From an uncultured Bacilli bacterium (GTDB taxonomy: Bacteria; Bacillota_I; Bacilli_A; ML615J-28; CAG-313), in assembly GCA_904501965.1 (NCBI GenBank), contig CAJGCS010000004.1:1-21680 (forward strand): 21,680 nt of DNA, written 5' to 3'. The notes below the pieces were generated by a model. The model was not told the origin of the DNA, did not search any database, and saw nothing but the letters and a program-made list of their open reading frames with translations. Shown here in pieces: positions 7,371 through 14,792 of this stretch. Both the position numbers and the translations under genes were made by a program. Every line of letters starts with the position of its first letter. Position 1 is the first letter of the stretch.

Positions 7371-8294
7371 GAAATTTTCAAAATATTTCTTTATACTTTC
7401 GCTCACATTCACAATTATTGCACTATTTATATGATCATTATTTGTAAGTTTTATTCTCATAATATAAATAAATAACACTAAATATCGAAAATAATCATAT
7501 TCAAAATGATTATTTTCTTTTATTAATATGTCTTTAATTATACTTTTAAAATCTATATTTACCATTTCATTTTCAACATATAATTTTGCGAAATCTAAAC
7601 TACTAAGACCAATCTTTCCATTTTCAATACTACATAAATAGTTATATCCTTTAACATTTATTAAATGTTCTAATTTGGGATTATTATGGATAAAACTAAA
7701 GTTAATACTCTCTTTTGACTTCACTGTGCTAATTATTCTTTTTTGAAGTTTTATAAGTTCTGATTTAGCATTCAAAATATATTGATAATTAGATAGAATT
7801 CCCATACTATACTCTTTCAAGTCATCTAATTCAACTTTTCTTATATAATCTTCTAAAATCCTGAACTGAAAATCAAGTCTTCTTGTTATTTCTTCAAACT
7901 TTGGCCTTGATGATAACGGATCAAGTTGTTTTTTGAAAGATGTCATTTGATGAAGTGTATCAATATTTTTTATTAAGTTATTTAATTTAGCATCTTTTTT
8001 TATTGTAATATCATTATAATAATTACTAATATAAATCGATGAATTAGCATTTCTAGTTACATAATTATTTTTTTTATTTAAAATTGGATAAAGAATATTA
8101 TTTGTTCCTTGATTATATAAATAATGATATTTTTCAAGTGCATTATACGTTGTTTTTTTAATAAAAAATGTTTCACTTTGTAAAGTTTTTAATAAATATG
8201 CTTTCGAAGTTATATTGCTTATATTATTAATATTATCTAAAGGTATTTCATAATATTTAACAATGCATGGTTTTATATTTCTAAATTCCTCCAT
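7359..8294 (-). CDS. ysxE: CotS/YsxE-like protein with a degenerate kinase (APH) fold
   Basis: 311 aa. Layout resembles the CotS/YsxE spore-coat family, which has an aminoglycoside-phosphotransferase-like fold: an N-lobe Lys (46/47, FFIKK), a TLHQMTSF helix (~113-120), and the C-lobe pattern HxDxxxxN followed by IDWExxKIGxxxxDLA. Here these read HNNPKLEH (203-210) and CSIENGKIGLSSLDFA (221-236). The catalytic Asp, the metal-binding Asn and the DFG-like Asp are all changed, so it should be a pseudokinase. It starts 5 nt after the spoVID-like gene with no clear Shine-Dalgarno, so translation is probably coupled. spoVID-ysxE is the gene order in Bacillus subtilis, which supports the call. Divergence is high; a scaffold role in the spore coat is inference. 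Confidence 0.6.
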   Translation of the reverse strand: MEEFRNIKPCIVKYYEIPLDNINNISNITSKAYLLKTLQSETFFIKKTTYNALEKYHYLYNQGTNNILYPILNKKNNYVTRNANSSIYISNYYNDITIKKDAKLNNLIKNIDTLHQMTSFKKQLDPLSSRPKFEEITRRLDFQFRILEDYIRKVELDDLKEYSMGILSNYQYILNAKSELIKLQKRIISTVKSKESINFSFIHNNPKLEHLINVKGYNYLCSIENGKIGLSSLDFAKLYVENEMVNIDFKSIIKDILIKENNHFEYDYFRYLVLFIYIMRIKLTNNDHINSAIIVNVSESIKKYFENFSDE

Positions 8295-8299
8295 TTTAG

Positions 8300-9010
8300 T
8301 TACTTAAGTATTATCCTTTTATATTTTACAAAGTCTGTTTTTTTGTTATCATTAAATATTTTATCGATTCCTACATTATTATTTTCACAAAAACTATCTA
8401 ATTCTTTTGTATCGTTATAGTAACATATTTTAATGGTGCGTTTTTTCTCGTTTTCTTTTTCATTTTTAAAATCAATAGTATTAATTAGGGTATTTTTATT
8501 AACATCGTTTTCGACATTTTCTAAAGTCGTGGGTAAATTATCATTTGCTAAATCAAGTTTTTCATCAATAAGATGGTCTATTTCTATCTCTTTTTCTTTT
8601 TTTATTTCCTCAAAAGTATTATTTTCTTCTACCACAACCGGTATTTCAATTATATCTTCTTTGGAATTTGTATTTTCTTCTATTTCATAATTTTCATATT
8701 TAATTAAAACATCAAACATAACCTCGATTCCTCTTCCATCAACTGGATTATAATCAAGATCGACACAATCGATATCTATAATCTCAAAATCATTTGTTGA
8801 AAAAATAATATCAAATAAAATTTCATCAGAGAATGAATTTGTGTTAACTAAATCTTCAGTTAAATAAGTTCCACTTACATCAAGTTTACCAGTAATGATA
8901 TCATCTTTTTTATGATATTCTTTTATTTCAGCACTAATATCATTAATTTTAATAAAATTTCTAAGCTTAATAAAAGCTGTATAGTTCATTTTTAATTCTA
9001 ATATATTCAT
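8300..9010 (-). CDS. spoVID: SpoVID-like spore morphogenesis protein (SPOCS + LysM)
   Basis: 236 aa. Residues 1-108 resemble the SPOCS domain of SpoVID: a GKLDVSGTYL strand, FSDEILFDIIFS, and VDGRGIEVMFDVLIKYENYEI. Residues ~109-190 are a low-complexity acidic/Lys linker. Residues 191-236 resemble a single LysM domain (RTIKICYYNDTKELDSFC ... FVKYKRIILK). SPOCS-linker-LysM is the architecture of B. subtilis SpoVID, which drives encasement of the forespore by coat proteins; B. subtilis SpoVID is much longer because of its linker. ATG 9010 has a strong Shine-Dalgarno (AAAGGAGAG, 9016-9024) and a TATAAT at 9030-9035. The call rests on architecture plus the ysxE-like neighbour; another SPOCS/LysM protein is possible. 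Confidence 0.6.
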   Translation of the reverse strand: MNILELKMNYTAFIKLRNFIKINDISAEIKEYHKKDDIITGKLDVSGTYLTEDLVNTNSFSDEILFDIIFSTNDFEIIDIDCVDLDYNPVDGRGIEVMFDVLIKYENYEIEENTNSKEDIIEIPVVVEENNTFEEIKKEKEIEIDHLIDEKLDLANDNLPTTLENVENDVNKNTLINTIDFKNEKENEKKRTIKICYYNDTKELDSFCENNNVGIDKIFNDNKKTDFVKYKRIILK

Positions 9011-9029
9011 TTAATCTCTCCTTTAATAA

Positions 9030-9058
9030 ATTATATTCTAAATCTTTATATCTATTCA
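9030..9058 (-). promoter_or_regulatory. Candidate promoter of the spoVID/ysxE-like operon
   Basis: A minus-strand TATAAT (9030-9035) lies 20 nt before ATG 9010. The -35 position at 17-nt spacing (9053-9058) reads TGAATA, a poor sigma-A match. A sporulation-sigma promoter cannot be excluded or shown. Confidence 0.35.
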
Positions 9059-9125
9059 TTTATAATCAATTAGACTAAATAATTATATCAAAACAAGTTT
9101 AAAAAATTTGTCATATTTTAGATAC

Positions 9126-9156
9126 TAAAAAAACTTGACTAAAAAATAGTCAAGTT
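9126..9156 (-). terminator. Terminator of the hisS-rluD operon
   Basis: On the minus strand a perfect 10-bp stem, AACTTGACTA / TAGTCAAGTT (9132-9141 with 9147-9156), has a 5-nt loop and is followed by a T run. It begins 4 nt after the rluD stop codon. The rest of 9011-9160 shows nothing beyond the spoVID-like promoter. Confidence 0.9.
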
Positions 9157-9160
9157 AACT

Positions 9161-10069
9161 TTAGTATTTAGGTAATTCATCAATCTTTCTTAAAAATTCT
9201 TCTGGAAGTTCTGATGAAAATTCCATATATTCATTTGTTCTAGGATGAACAAAACCAAGTGTTTTTGCATGTAAGTATTGACCAAATTCTGTAGTTTGTT
9301 TTTTTACTCCATAAAGAGGGTCACCTACAACAGGATGGTTAATATAAGACATATGTACCCTAATTTGGTGAGTACGACCAGTTTCAAGTTTTAATTCAAC
9401 TAAAGTAAAGTCACGATAGCGATCTAAAACTTTAAAATGTGTTACAGATGGTTTACCGCTTGGAACTACTGCCATTTTTTGACGGTTACTAGGATCTCTA
9501 CCAATTGGAGCTTCAATACGTCCTAAGTTATGACTAATATTACCAGTTACAATAGCGATATAAGTTCTTGTAGTTGTTTTATCTTTTAATTGTTCAGCTA
9601 AAATACGGTGTGCATAATTATTTTTACAAACAACTAGTAATCCTGATGTATCTTTATCGATTCTATGAACAATACCAGCTCTGATATCGCCATTCATATT
9701 TGATAATTCATTACAATGATATAATAGACCATTTACAAGTGTACCATGCGTATGCCCTGGTGCTGGGTGTACTACAAGTCCACTTGGTTTATTTACAACA
9801 ATTAAGTCATCATCTTCGTATACGATATCAAGAGGAATATTTTCTTTAATCATATCGATTTCATCTTGTGCTATTTCTTCAACTACAATTTGATCATTAT
9901 CAAACAACTTATAACTTGGTTTAACAATCTTATCATTTACTTTTATTTTACCTTGATTGAAGTATTCTTTTAATTCAGTTCTTGAAACTTCTTCTATTTG
10001 TTCTGCAAGGTACTTATCAATTCTTATTTCTTCACTTGTTCCACTATAAATAATTTCTTTTTTAATCAT
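9161..10069 (-). CDS. rluD: RluD-type 23S rRNA pseudouridine synthase
   Basis: 302 aa, the usual length. It isomerises specific uridines of 23S rRNA to pseudouridine (E. coli RluD: 1911, 1915 and 1917). Residues ~15-65 are an S4 RNA-binding domain (RIDKYLAEQ ... GKIKVNDKIVKPSYKL). The catalytic motif is HRIDKDTSGLLV (135-146) with Asp138; GRTHQIRVHM (231-240) and GDPLYG (249-254) complete the family pattern. The ATG at 10069 overlaps the last 8 nt of lspA, with GAGGT just upstream. A longer reading frame to 10246 is only a shifted reading of the lspA tail. Last gene of the operon, as in B. subtilis where lspA is followed by ylyB (rluD). Confidence 0.95.
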   Translation of the reverse strand: MIKKEIIYSGTSEEIRIDKYLAEQIEEVSRTELKEYFNQGKIKVNDKIVKPSYKLFDNDQIVVEEIAQDEIDMIKENIPLDIVYEDDDLIVVNKPSGLVVHPAPGHTHGTLVNGLLYHCNELSNMNGDIRAGIVHRIDKDTSGLLVVCKNNYAHRILAEQLKDKTTTRTYIAIVTGNISHNLGRIEAPIGRDPSNRQKMAVVPSGKPSVTHFKVLDRYRDFTLVELKLETGRTHQIRVHMSYINHPVVGDPLYGVKKQTTEFGQYLHAKTLGFVHPRTNEYMEFSSELPEEFLRKIDELPKY

Positions 10070-10733
10070 TTGAAATAACCTCATCTTCTTTAGTTTCAAG
10101 AATTTCATTAGTATTATCGTTATTAATTTCTTTATCTTCTGTAACTTTTGCATCAACAATAATTGTTTCTTTGTTTTCTTCTTTTTTCTTTTTTTCGTCT
10201 TTATCAAAGAATAACACATGAATAAGAAGAGCAAAAGTACCAACAACTAAGCAGGCATCAGCAATATTCCATATACCAAATTCTAATCCAACAAGTTCAA
10301 AAATATAATTAGTATTAATAAAATCAACAACTCCCACATTCGTTTTATTAGGTAAAAGTGGTCCATCATAAAGTAAAGCAGGGAAATTTGATATTCTATC
10401 TACTAAATTACCTAAAGATCCACCAAGCATTAATGCAAGAGCAATAGAACCAATAGGTTTTTTCTTAAAGTCTCCGTACTTAATAATAAAGAATATTATC
10501 ACACCAGACATAATAAAACTAATACCAGAAAGAACATACCAAGGAGCATCTTCTAAAAAGCTAAATGCAATACCAGTATTAAAACATAGATCAAGTTTTA
10601 AGAATTCACCTAAAACTGGAATTGCCTTTCCACATTCAAGTACACTTACCGCAATCACTTTTGAAATAATATCAACTAATAAAATAGTAACTACAATTGA
10701 TGCACTAATAATATATTTTAAATATTTTTTCAT
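10062..10733 (-). CDS. lspA: Lipoprotein signal peptidase (signal peptidase II) with charged tail
   Basis: 223 aa. This membrane aspartic protease cleaves prolipoprotein signal peptides before the lipidated Cys; likely clients here include the GH5 and PotD lipoproteins. Four TM segments (~8-30, 66-86, 94-112, 156-176) and the motifs FNTGIAFSFL (51-60), GGSLGNLVDRI with Asp112, and NIADACLV with Asp159. These are the two catalytic Asp residues. Family length is ~150-170; residues ~177-223 are an additional hydrophilic Lys/Glu/Asn tail, expected in the cytoplasm. ATG 10733 has AGGAGGA (10737-10743), which overlaps the stop of the preceding gene. Confidence 0.97.
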   Translation of the reverse strand: MKKYLKYIISASIVVTILLVDIISKVIAVSVLECGKAIPVLGEFLKLDLCFNTGIAFSFLEDAPWYVLSGISFIMSGVIIFFIIKYGDFKKKPIGSIALALMLGGSLGNLVDRISNFPALLYDGPLLPNKTNVGVVDFINTNYIFELVGLEFGIWNIADACLVVGTFALLIHVLFFDKDEKKKKEENKETIIVDAKVTEDKEINNDNTNEILETKEDEVISND

Positions 10734-10741
10734 AGGTCCTC

Positions 10742-11233
10742 CTATCTAAGAATAAATAAAATAATAACTAACACGACAGATATAACTGATGTAAAGATAT
10801 TTAATAAATCTACGATAAAGATTTTCTTGATATTAATATCTGGTAATTCTGATGGATTAATATCAGGATTTTTTTGTTTATATTCAATAACATAAGATTG
10901 TAAAATCTTATTTTGAATAATATCAACAACTATAAAAGCAGAAAAAGATAAAACAAAAGTAAAAATTAAATTTAATTTACCTAAAAACATTTTTGATGGA
11001 AAATGCATATGTAATACAATATTTAGGGTAACTGGGAAAAAGTATACAAGCGCAGTTAATAAGAATGCGACAACATATACTAATACCGACTTTTTCTTAA
11101 AATTAGGAATTACTTTTAATTTTTCATGTTCTTTTGAAATTTCGTCATTAATTTTTTTAATTTTTTCTCTATTTAAGAAGTACGTGATAACTTGAGCAAT
11201 TAAAAGGATAGCTAAAATAACAAATAAAATCAT
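10742..11233 (-). CDS. Four-TM membrane protein, function unknown
   Basis: 163 aa. Hydrophobic segments at ~2-20, 49-75, 84-107 and 137-161. A charged, probably coiled region (21-45, rich in Lys/Glu) lies between TM1 and TM2, and another hydrophilic loop (~108-135, with NPDINPSELPDINIKK) between TM3 and TM4. No catalytic motif is seen and I recognise no family. It overlaps ylbL by 4 nt (ATGA) and has GGAGAAG 7 nt upstream, so it is firmly part of the operon. Position between a membrane protease and lspA suggests a role at the membrane, nothing more specific. Confidence 0.8.
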   Translation of the reverse strand: MILFVILAILLIAQVITYFLNREKIKKINDEISKEHEKLKVIPNFKKKSVLVYVVAFLLTALVYFFPVTLNIVLHMHFPSKMFLGKLNLIFTFVLSFSAFIVVDIIQNKILQSYVIEYKQKNPDINPSELPDINIKKIFIVDLLNIFTSVISVVLVIILFILR

Positions 11234-12285
11234 ATTATCTTCTCCAATTCTTCTACTGCTTCTTCTAAAGATCTTACAGGAATAATTTTTAGATTTGTTC
11301 TTTTAAATATACTAATAAATGCTAAAGCTTCTTTAGCTTCTAGATAATTCATTTCCTGAATTTTTTCATCAGTATAATGCATATCAATTGGAACAAAGAA
11401 ATAGTCAACATCAGAATAAACTGCAGTATAAATTTTTTGTTTACATGAACCAATTATTCCAACATATCCAAATTCATCAATTTCTCCTGTGCCTGAAATT
11501 TTTAATCCTTGAGGAAAGCTTATATTTTTTAATTTAACATATAAATATAATGCTTGCATTAAACCTGCACTTGGCCCGTATGAATTAGGAAGACTTTTTT
11601 CAAGTTGAGGATATTCTTCTTTAATTGGATAATCATATACTCTACTAAAACTTAAGCCTATTTTATTATTATTATCTTTATTATATTCAAATTTTAATTC
11701 AACTTCTTTTGCGCCTCTTATTACTGTTCCAATAACATAATTTCTTGTTGGATCAGTTTCTTTAGCATATTTAATAGCATCATTAGGATTATATTCCTCA
11801 GATAATTTAATGCCATCAATTTTTGTTACATATTCATTAATCTTAATATCACTACTATGATATGTAGAAACACTTGAAACACAGTAACCAATAAATGTTT
11901 TTTCTAAAGGATATCCAGCTAAATTATAAGCTGCGATTACCGAATTTTGAATACTTAAAGTTCGGTGAAGTGATCCTTGGCTAGCAGAATAATCATCTGA
12001 AGTATTTAAATTTTCCGGTAAGTCTTCAAGTCCACAGAATGGATTAATTTTAGATACAACATAGTTGAATAATGAAATGTTATTAAAAGAATATACTGAA
12101 ACAGAATTTATGTCAATATTTTCTGATTCACTACCTTCAATTTCCATATAAGTATCAATTGAAGTAAGGGTTGCAGGAGTACTAACTGAGTACTTTACTC
12201 TAACAAGAAGTGATGTAATTGTAATACTTGTTAATAAGCCAAAACAAAGTATCCAAATCCATTGTTTTTTAAAGAAATATTTCAT
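11230..12285 (-). CDS. ylbL: YlbL-like membrane-anchored PDZ/Lon (S16) protease
   Basis: 351 aa, matching YlbL of Bacilli (~340). An N-terminal TM (~9-29) places the rest outside the membrane. Residues ~130-200 fit a PDZ-like domain (VTKIDGIKL ... AIKYAKETDPTRNYVIGTVIRG). The C-terminal Lon protease domain carries the Ser-Lys dyad: Ser239 in GPSAGLMQ and Lys284 in GIIGSCKQK, with GTGEID (265-270) between them. S16 enzymes of this kind degrade extracytoplasmic or membrane proteins; YlbL has been linked to the DNA-damage checkpoint in B. subtilis. Its start overlaps the dCMP deaminase stop by 1 nt (TAATG) and lacks a good Shine-Dalgarno, implying translational coupling. Confidence 0.88.
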   Translation of the reverse strand: MKYFFKKQWIWILCFGLLTSITITSLLVRVKYSVSTPATLTSIDTYMEIEGSESENIDINSVSVYSFNNISLFNYVVSKINPFCGLEDLPENLNTSDDYSASQGSLHRTLSIQNSVIAAYNLAGYPLEKTFIGYCVSSVSTYHSSDIKINEYVTKIDGIKLSEEYNPNDAIKYAKETDPTRNYVIGTVIRGAKEVELKFEYNKDNNNKIGLSFSRVYDYPIKEEYPQLEKSLPNSYGPSAGLMQALYLYVKLKNISFPQGLKISGTGEIDEFGYVGIIGSCKQKIYTAVYSDVDYFFVPIDMHYTDEKIQEMNYLEAKEALAFISIFKRTNLKIIPVRSLEEAVEELEKII

Positions 12286-12758
12286 TATTTATCAATTTCT
12301 ACTTTCATTGGTGCAACTTTTCTCCAAGTTACACCAGCACTAGATAACATTTTTTTAGATGCCATATCAGATTCAGTACCCTCATATTTATCACTCATAT
12401 ATACTATTTCCTTTATACCACTTTGAATAATTAGCTTTGCACATTCATGGCATGGAAATAAAGTTACATACAGTCTAGCATTGTCTAAACTAGTTGTAGA
12501 GTTTAAAATAGCATTAGGTTCTGCATGTACAACATAAGGGTATTTTGTATCTAAAAATTCACCACTTCTTTCCCAAGGGAATATATCGTCACTACATCCA
12601 TAAGGAAGGCCATTATAACCAATACCAATGATTCTATTTTTTTCATTTACAATACAAGCGCCAACTTTAGTATTTGGATCTTTACTTCTTAAACTTGATA
12701 AAATAGCTACTCCTATGAAGTATTCATCCCAAGAAATATAACTATTACTTTTTGCCAT
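12285..12758 (-). CDS. comEB: dCMP deaminase (ComEB-like)
   Basis: 157 aa. It deaminates dCMP to dUMP, feeding thymidylate synthesis in the cytoplasm. The zinc site is HAE (His78, catalytic Glu80) and PCHEC (Cys103, Cys106). The NTKVGACIV segment (29-37) and GYNGLPYGCSDD (47-58) are typical of dCMP rather than cytidine or guanine deaminases. ATG 12758 is preferred to GTG 12773 because GAGGAAAG (12764-12771) lies between them. It overlaps the upstream small membrane gene by 14 nt and ylbL by 1 nt. Confidence 0.94.
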   Translation of the reverse strand: MAKSNSYISWDEYFIGVAILSSLRSKDPNTKVGACIVNEKNRIIGIGYNGLPYGCSDDIFPWERSGEFLDTKYPYVVHAEPNAILNSTTSLDNARLYVTLFPCHECAKLIIQSGIKEIVYMSDKYEGTESDMASKKMLSSAGVTWRKVAPMKVEIDK

Positions 12759-13047
12759 TGTTTCTTTCCTCACATTTCATAAATTCAAGTAATTCATCTG
12801 GACTTATTGTTTCATCACTTGATTTTGTTTTAGATATTTTTTCTTCAAGTTCTTCTTTACAAATAGTATTTGTACATGAAGAACATTTTTTAGGAAGTTT
12901 AACACTTTCAGGTGCTTTTAATTTTTTCATTAAAATGACTGATACTATAAACATTAAGATTGCAAATATTATTACAATTACCGCAATTAGTTCTCCATGG
13001 ATACTAAATAAAATATTTATACTTTGTATCAATGATTTTTGATACAT
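12745..13047 (-). CDS. Small single-TM protein with a Cys cluster, unknown
   Basis: 100 aa. One TM helix (~19-40) is followed by a basic stretch and a cysteine cluster CSSCTNTIC (Cys55, Cys58, Cys63), plus Cys91, in a hydrophilic tail rich in Lys/Glu/Ser. The CxxC-x4-C arrangement may bind metal or form disulfides. By the positive-inside rule the KK after the TM puts the tail in the cytoplasm. It starts on the aspS stop (TAATG, 1-nt overlap) and has AAAGG ~12 nt upstream. No family recognised. Confidence 0.75.
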   Translation of the reverse strand: MYQKSLIQSINILFSIHGELIAVIVIIFAILMFIVSVILMKKLKAPESVKLPKKCSSCTNTICKEELEEKISKTKSSDETISPDELLEFMKCEERNNGKK

Positions 13048-14792
13048 TATTTACCAACCTTTAATGATAATTCATGTAATTGTTTATCAGCAACTTTTGT
13101 AGGAGCTTCTGATAAAGGACATCTTGCACTTGCGGCTTTAGGGAAAGCAATAACTTCACGTAAGTTATCATTACCTGTTAATAGCATAACAAGTCTATCT
13201 AACCCGATTGCAAGACCACCATGTGGAGGTGTACCATATTTAAGAGCATTTACAAAGAATGAAAATTGTCTTTCAATTTCTTCATCACTCATACCAATTG
13301 CTTTAAACATCTTAGCTTGAATATCTTGGTTGTGAATTCTAATACTACCACCACCAAGTTCATAACCATTAAGTACAATATCATAAGCTTTTGCAAAGGC
13401 TTTAGAAGGGTCTGTTAATAAATATTCTTCGTGACCTGCTTTTGGAGATGTGAATGGATGGTGAGCGGCAACATATCTATGTTCTTCTTCATCATATTCA
13501 AATAATGGCCAATCAACTACCCATAAGAAATTAAATTTATCTTTATCAATTAAATTCATTTCTTTTGCAACTTGTAAACGAAGTGCGCCAAGTGAGAAGT
13601 TTGCATTTTCTAAAGTATCAGCAACAATTAATACTAAATCTCCATTTTCAATATTTAAGTTTTCTTTTAATGCATTTTGTTTTTCAGCATCTACAAACTT
13701 AGCAATTGAACCTGAGAATGCATTATTTTCATATTTTAACCATGCAAGACCATGTGCATGATATTTTTTTGCAAGATCAGTTAAACGATCAATTTCTTTT
13801 CTTGAATATTTACCTGCACCACCTACTACTTTAATAGCCTTAACAACACCACCGGCATTTAAAGCATTTTCAAATACTACAAATGGTACATCTTTTGCCC
13901 AAGAAGATAAATCTTCAAGTAACATTTCAAAACGAGTATCAGGTTTGTCACTACCATAAAGGTTAGTTGCATCTTTATAGCTCATTCTTGTAAATGGAGC
14001 TTTAATTTCTATTCCTAATACTTCTTTCCAAATACGAACTAATAATCCTTCAATTAGTTCATAAATATCTTCTTCATCAACAAATGAACATTCAACGTCA
14101 ATTTGAGTAAATTCAAGTTGTCTATCAGCTCTTAAGTCTTCATCACGGAAACATTTAACAATTTGGAAGTATTTTTCTAAACCAGAAACCATTAATAATT
14201 GTTTATACATTTGAGGTGATTGTGGTAAAGCATAAAAAGCACCTTCATAAAGTCTTGATGGAACTAAGAAGTCACGTGCACCTTCAGGTGTAGATTTACC
14301 TAAAACTGGAGTTTCAACTTCAATAAAGTCTCTTTCATCAAAATAGTTACGTGTTGCAATATAAACTTTATGACGTAATAAAAGATTTCTTTGCATTGTA
14401 GGACGACGTAAATCTAAATAACGATATTTCATTCTTGTATCTTCTAATGCATCAGTGTCATCTTGAATTAACATTGGAGGTTGTTCAGCAGTATTTAAAA
14501 TAGTAAGTTCACTAACAATTACTTCAATTTCTCCTGTAGGAAGTTTAGGGTTTTTACTTTGACGTTCAACTACTTTCCCTGTTGCTTTTAAAACATATTC
14601 ACTTTTTACAGAGTTAGCAATATCGTACATTGCATTGTCAGGTTCAACAACAAGTTGAGTAATTCCGTATCTGTCACGTAAATCAATGAAAATTAATCCA
14701 CCTAAATTACGCTTTTTACTACACCAACCAACAAGTGTAACTATTTCATTTACATGTTCAATTCTTAATTCATTATTATTTCTTGTACGCAT
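13047..14792 (-). CDS. aspS: Aspartyl-tRNA synthetase
   Basis: 581 aa, bacterial-type AspRS. An N-terminal OB-fold binds the anticodon (GLIFIDLRDRYGITQLVV). The class II core shows motif 1 region FIEVETPVLG, motif 2 FRDEDLRADRQLEFTQID (~215-232) and motif 3 GGLAIGLDRLVML (from 525). The bacterial GAD insertion lies between motifs 2 and 3. ATG 14792 is preferred to ATG 14798 because the AAGGT Shine-Dalgarno sits 7 nt before it but only about 1 nt before the other. It overlaps hisS by 17 nt. hisS-aspS is a common Firmicutes operon. Discriminating versus non-discriminating type was not determined. Confidence 0.98.
   Translation of the reverse strand: MRTRNNNELRIEHVNEIVTLVGWCSKKRNLGGLIFIDLRDRYGITQLVVEPDNAMYDIANSVKSEYVLKATGKVVERQSKNPKLPTGEIEVIVSELTILNTAEQPPMLIQDDTDALEDTRMKYRYLDLRRPTMQRNLLLRHKVYIATRNYFDERDFIEVETPVLGKSTPEGARDFLVPSRLYEGAFYALPQSPQMYKQLLMVSGLEKYFQIVKCFRDEDLRADRQLEFTQIDVECSFVDEEDIYELIEGLLVRIWKEVLGIEIKAPFTRMSYKDATNLYGSDKPDTRFEMLLEDLSSWAKDVPFVVFENALNAGGVVKAIKVVGGAGKYSRKEIDRLTDLAKKYHAHGLAWLKYENNAFSGSIAKFVDAEKQNALKENLNIENGDLVLIVADTLENANFSLGALRLQVAKEMNLIDKDKFNFLWVVDWPLFEYDEEEHRYVAAHHPFTSPKAGHEEYLLTDPSKAFAKAYDIVLNGYELGGGSIRIHNQDIQAKMFKAIGMSDEEIERQFSFFVNALKYGTPPHGGLAIGLDRLVMLLTGNDNLREVIAFPKAASARCPLSEAPTKVADKQLHELSLKVGK

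Noticed and set aside
8433..8690. Plus-strand Ser/Phe-rich ORF inside the spoVID-like gene
   Set aside because: It is a mirror of the Glu/Lys-rich linker on the other strand; no ribosome site or plausible protein.
10070..10246. N-terminal extension of rluD
   Set aside because: It is a shifted reading of the Lys/Glu-rich lspA tail. The S4 domain begins right after ATG 10069, which has a ribosome site.
12759..12773. GTG start for dCMP deaminase at 12773
   Set aside because: The Shine-Dalgarno GAGGAAAG overlaps this region and points to ATG 12758. The same reasoning rejects GTG starts for rsmH (6279) and yceD (7067).
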